Assembly: GCA_013349725.1 (NCBI GenBank)
Contig: DUZB01000341.1
Coordinates: forward strand, 1 to 5,466
Direction: 5' to 3'
DNA: 5,466 bases
From: Deltaproteobacteria bacterium
GTDB taxonomy: Bacteria > Desulfobacterota > DSM-4660 > Desulfatiglandales > Desulfatiglandaceae
Below the pieces are notes generated by a model that saw nothing but the letters and a program-made list of their open reading frames with translations, made no database searches and was not told the origin of the DNA. The translations under genes were made by a program, and so were the position numbers. This document shows positions 4,890 through 5,466 of the stretch, in pieces. How positions within the stretch are numbered: position 1 is the first letter of the stretch; every line of letters begins with the position of its first letter.

Positions 4890-5466
4890 TCAACTGCTCC
4901 CTTCCTCCAACTGTTTTGATAGAAAGTTGACCTGATAACGCATTGTTCGATCTGTCTTGATTTTTCGGTCAACCACTTCGGCGGCATAAACCACCGTAGA
5001 ATGGCTCCGGTTTATTCCCTTGCCGATCTCTTCGAGTGTTTCATCAGAGTGCTTCCTGCACAGGTACGAATAGATATTGCGCGGATCTCCATAGATTTTT
5101 TTCCTCGATCTTGAGCTGAGCATATCGGCATCTATCTTATAATAGGTGCAAACCATCTGTTTGATGCGTTCGGACGCCATGGAGGAACTTGGTGCAACAA
5201 GGGTGTTGACAACGTCTCTGGCGGAATTGATGTCCGGTATTTTTCCCACCAGTTCGGACTTTGCCCTGAGGCATTTCAGCGCGCTTTCCATCTGACGGAC
5301 ATCAAGTTTCAGACGGGACGCTAAAAGATCCATAACATCTTTGGACAGGGAGATGTTGAGTGCAGACGCCTTCTCCGATAATATTTTGATCCTGGTTTCA
5401 TAATCCGGTCCTGCAATCGTGGTGACAAGCCCGGAAGTCAAACGGGAGGATAACTCCTTGGACATC
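4890..5466 (-). CDS. dnaA: DnaA-family replication initiator, C-terminal part (5' end outside window)
   Basis: About 191 residues are visible; the first visible Met (5465) is internal because it sits inside the AAA+ domain. Counting from that Met, LSSRLTSGL (5-13) and GPDYETRIKIL (19-29) match the end of the DnaA AAA+ domain. DVRQMESAL (55-63) holds the sensor 2 Arg in place of the usual VRELEGAL. From about 99 on, domain IV is recognisable: IKQMVCTYYKI, PRNIYSYLCRKHSDETLEEIG and NRSHSTVVYA (152-161). Domain IV binds DnaA boxes. The signature that usually reads GGRDHTTV is altered: one Gly position is lost and Asp is replaced by Ser. The following gene is pyrE-like rather than dnaN, so this may be a second DnaA paralogue rather than the oriC-linked one. 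It stops with TGA at 4890-4892, followed by a hairpin/T-run. Confidence 0.88.
   Translation of the reverse strand, partial: MSKELSSRLTSGLVTTIAGPDYETRIKILSEKASALNISLSKDVMDLLASRLKLDVRQMESALKCLRAKSELVGKIPDINSARDVVNTLVAPSSSMASERIKQMVCTYYKIDADMLSSRSRKKIYGDPRNIYSYLCRKHSDETLEEIGKGINRSHSTVVYAAEVVDRKIKTDRTMRYQVNFLSKQLEEGSS

Noticed and set aside
1..5466. CRISPR array, insertion sequence or attachment-site duplication near the tRNA
   Set aside because: No spaced direct repeats, transposase or integrase sequence, or repeat of the tRNA 3' end was seen in the window.

Overview
All protein genes and the one tRNA gene I can support lie on the minus strand, so the window is best read from its right end to its left. 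The gene content suggests a Gram-negative bacterium. The combination of a divergent DnaA away from dnaN, an unusual long OPRTase-like PyrE, a moxR-DUF58-BatD/BatA operon and a mixed base composition would fit a delta-proteobacterium (Desulfobacterota). That placement is inference from the families, not proof.

Right block (about 5466 to 3405): the C-terminal part of a DnaA-family initiator runs in from the window edge. A 130-base gap follows, holding a strong hairpin plus T-run and a short leader-like reading frame. Next come a divergent orotate phosphoribosyltransferase (pyrE-like) and a NudL-type CoA diphosphatase, which overlap by ATGA and so form a two-gene nucleotide/cofactor unit. The hairpin 30 to 60 bases before pyrE either ends the dnaA transcript or acts as a pyrE attenuator.

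Middle (about 3404 to 2977): a tRNA-Pro(CGG) gene with encoded CCA, preceded by a plausible sigma70-type promoter that overlaps a long imperfect inverted repeat and followed by a likely intrinsic terminator. The space between the tRNA and the next operon carries a five-unit, 7-base tandem repeat.

Left block (2976 to 1): a tightly packed operon of moxR (AAA+ ATPase, GTG start), a DUF58 protein with a VWA-like metal site, a membrane-anchored BatD/DUF4381-like protein, and the first 30 codons of a BatA-like VWA membrane protein. Gene junctions are a 1-base gap, then ATGA, then ATGA, so the products are probably made together as a MoxR-VWA membrane complex. Such complexes are thought to act in chaperone-like maturation or envelope stress tolerance. 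The third gene contains two long G tracts (G9 and G8), the second beside an A7 tract and just before the BatA start. These are the most unusual sequence-level feature of the block.

The window is mostly conserved housekeeping and accessory-chaperone content. I saw no mobile element, CRISPR array or obviously novel multi-gene system.
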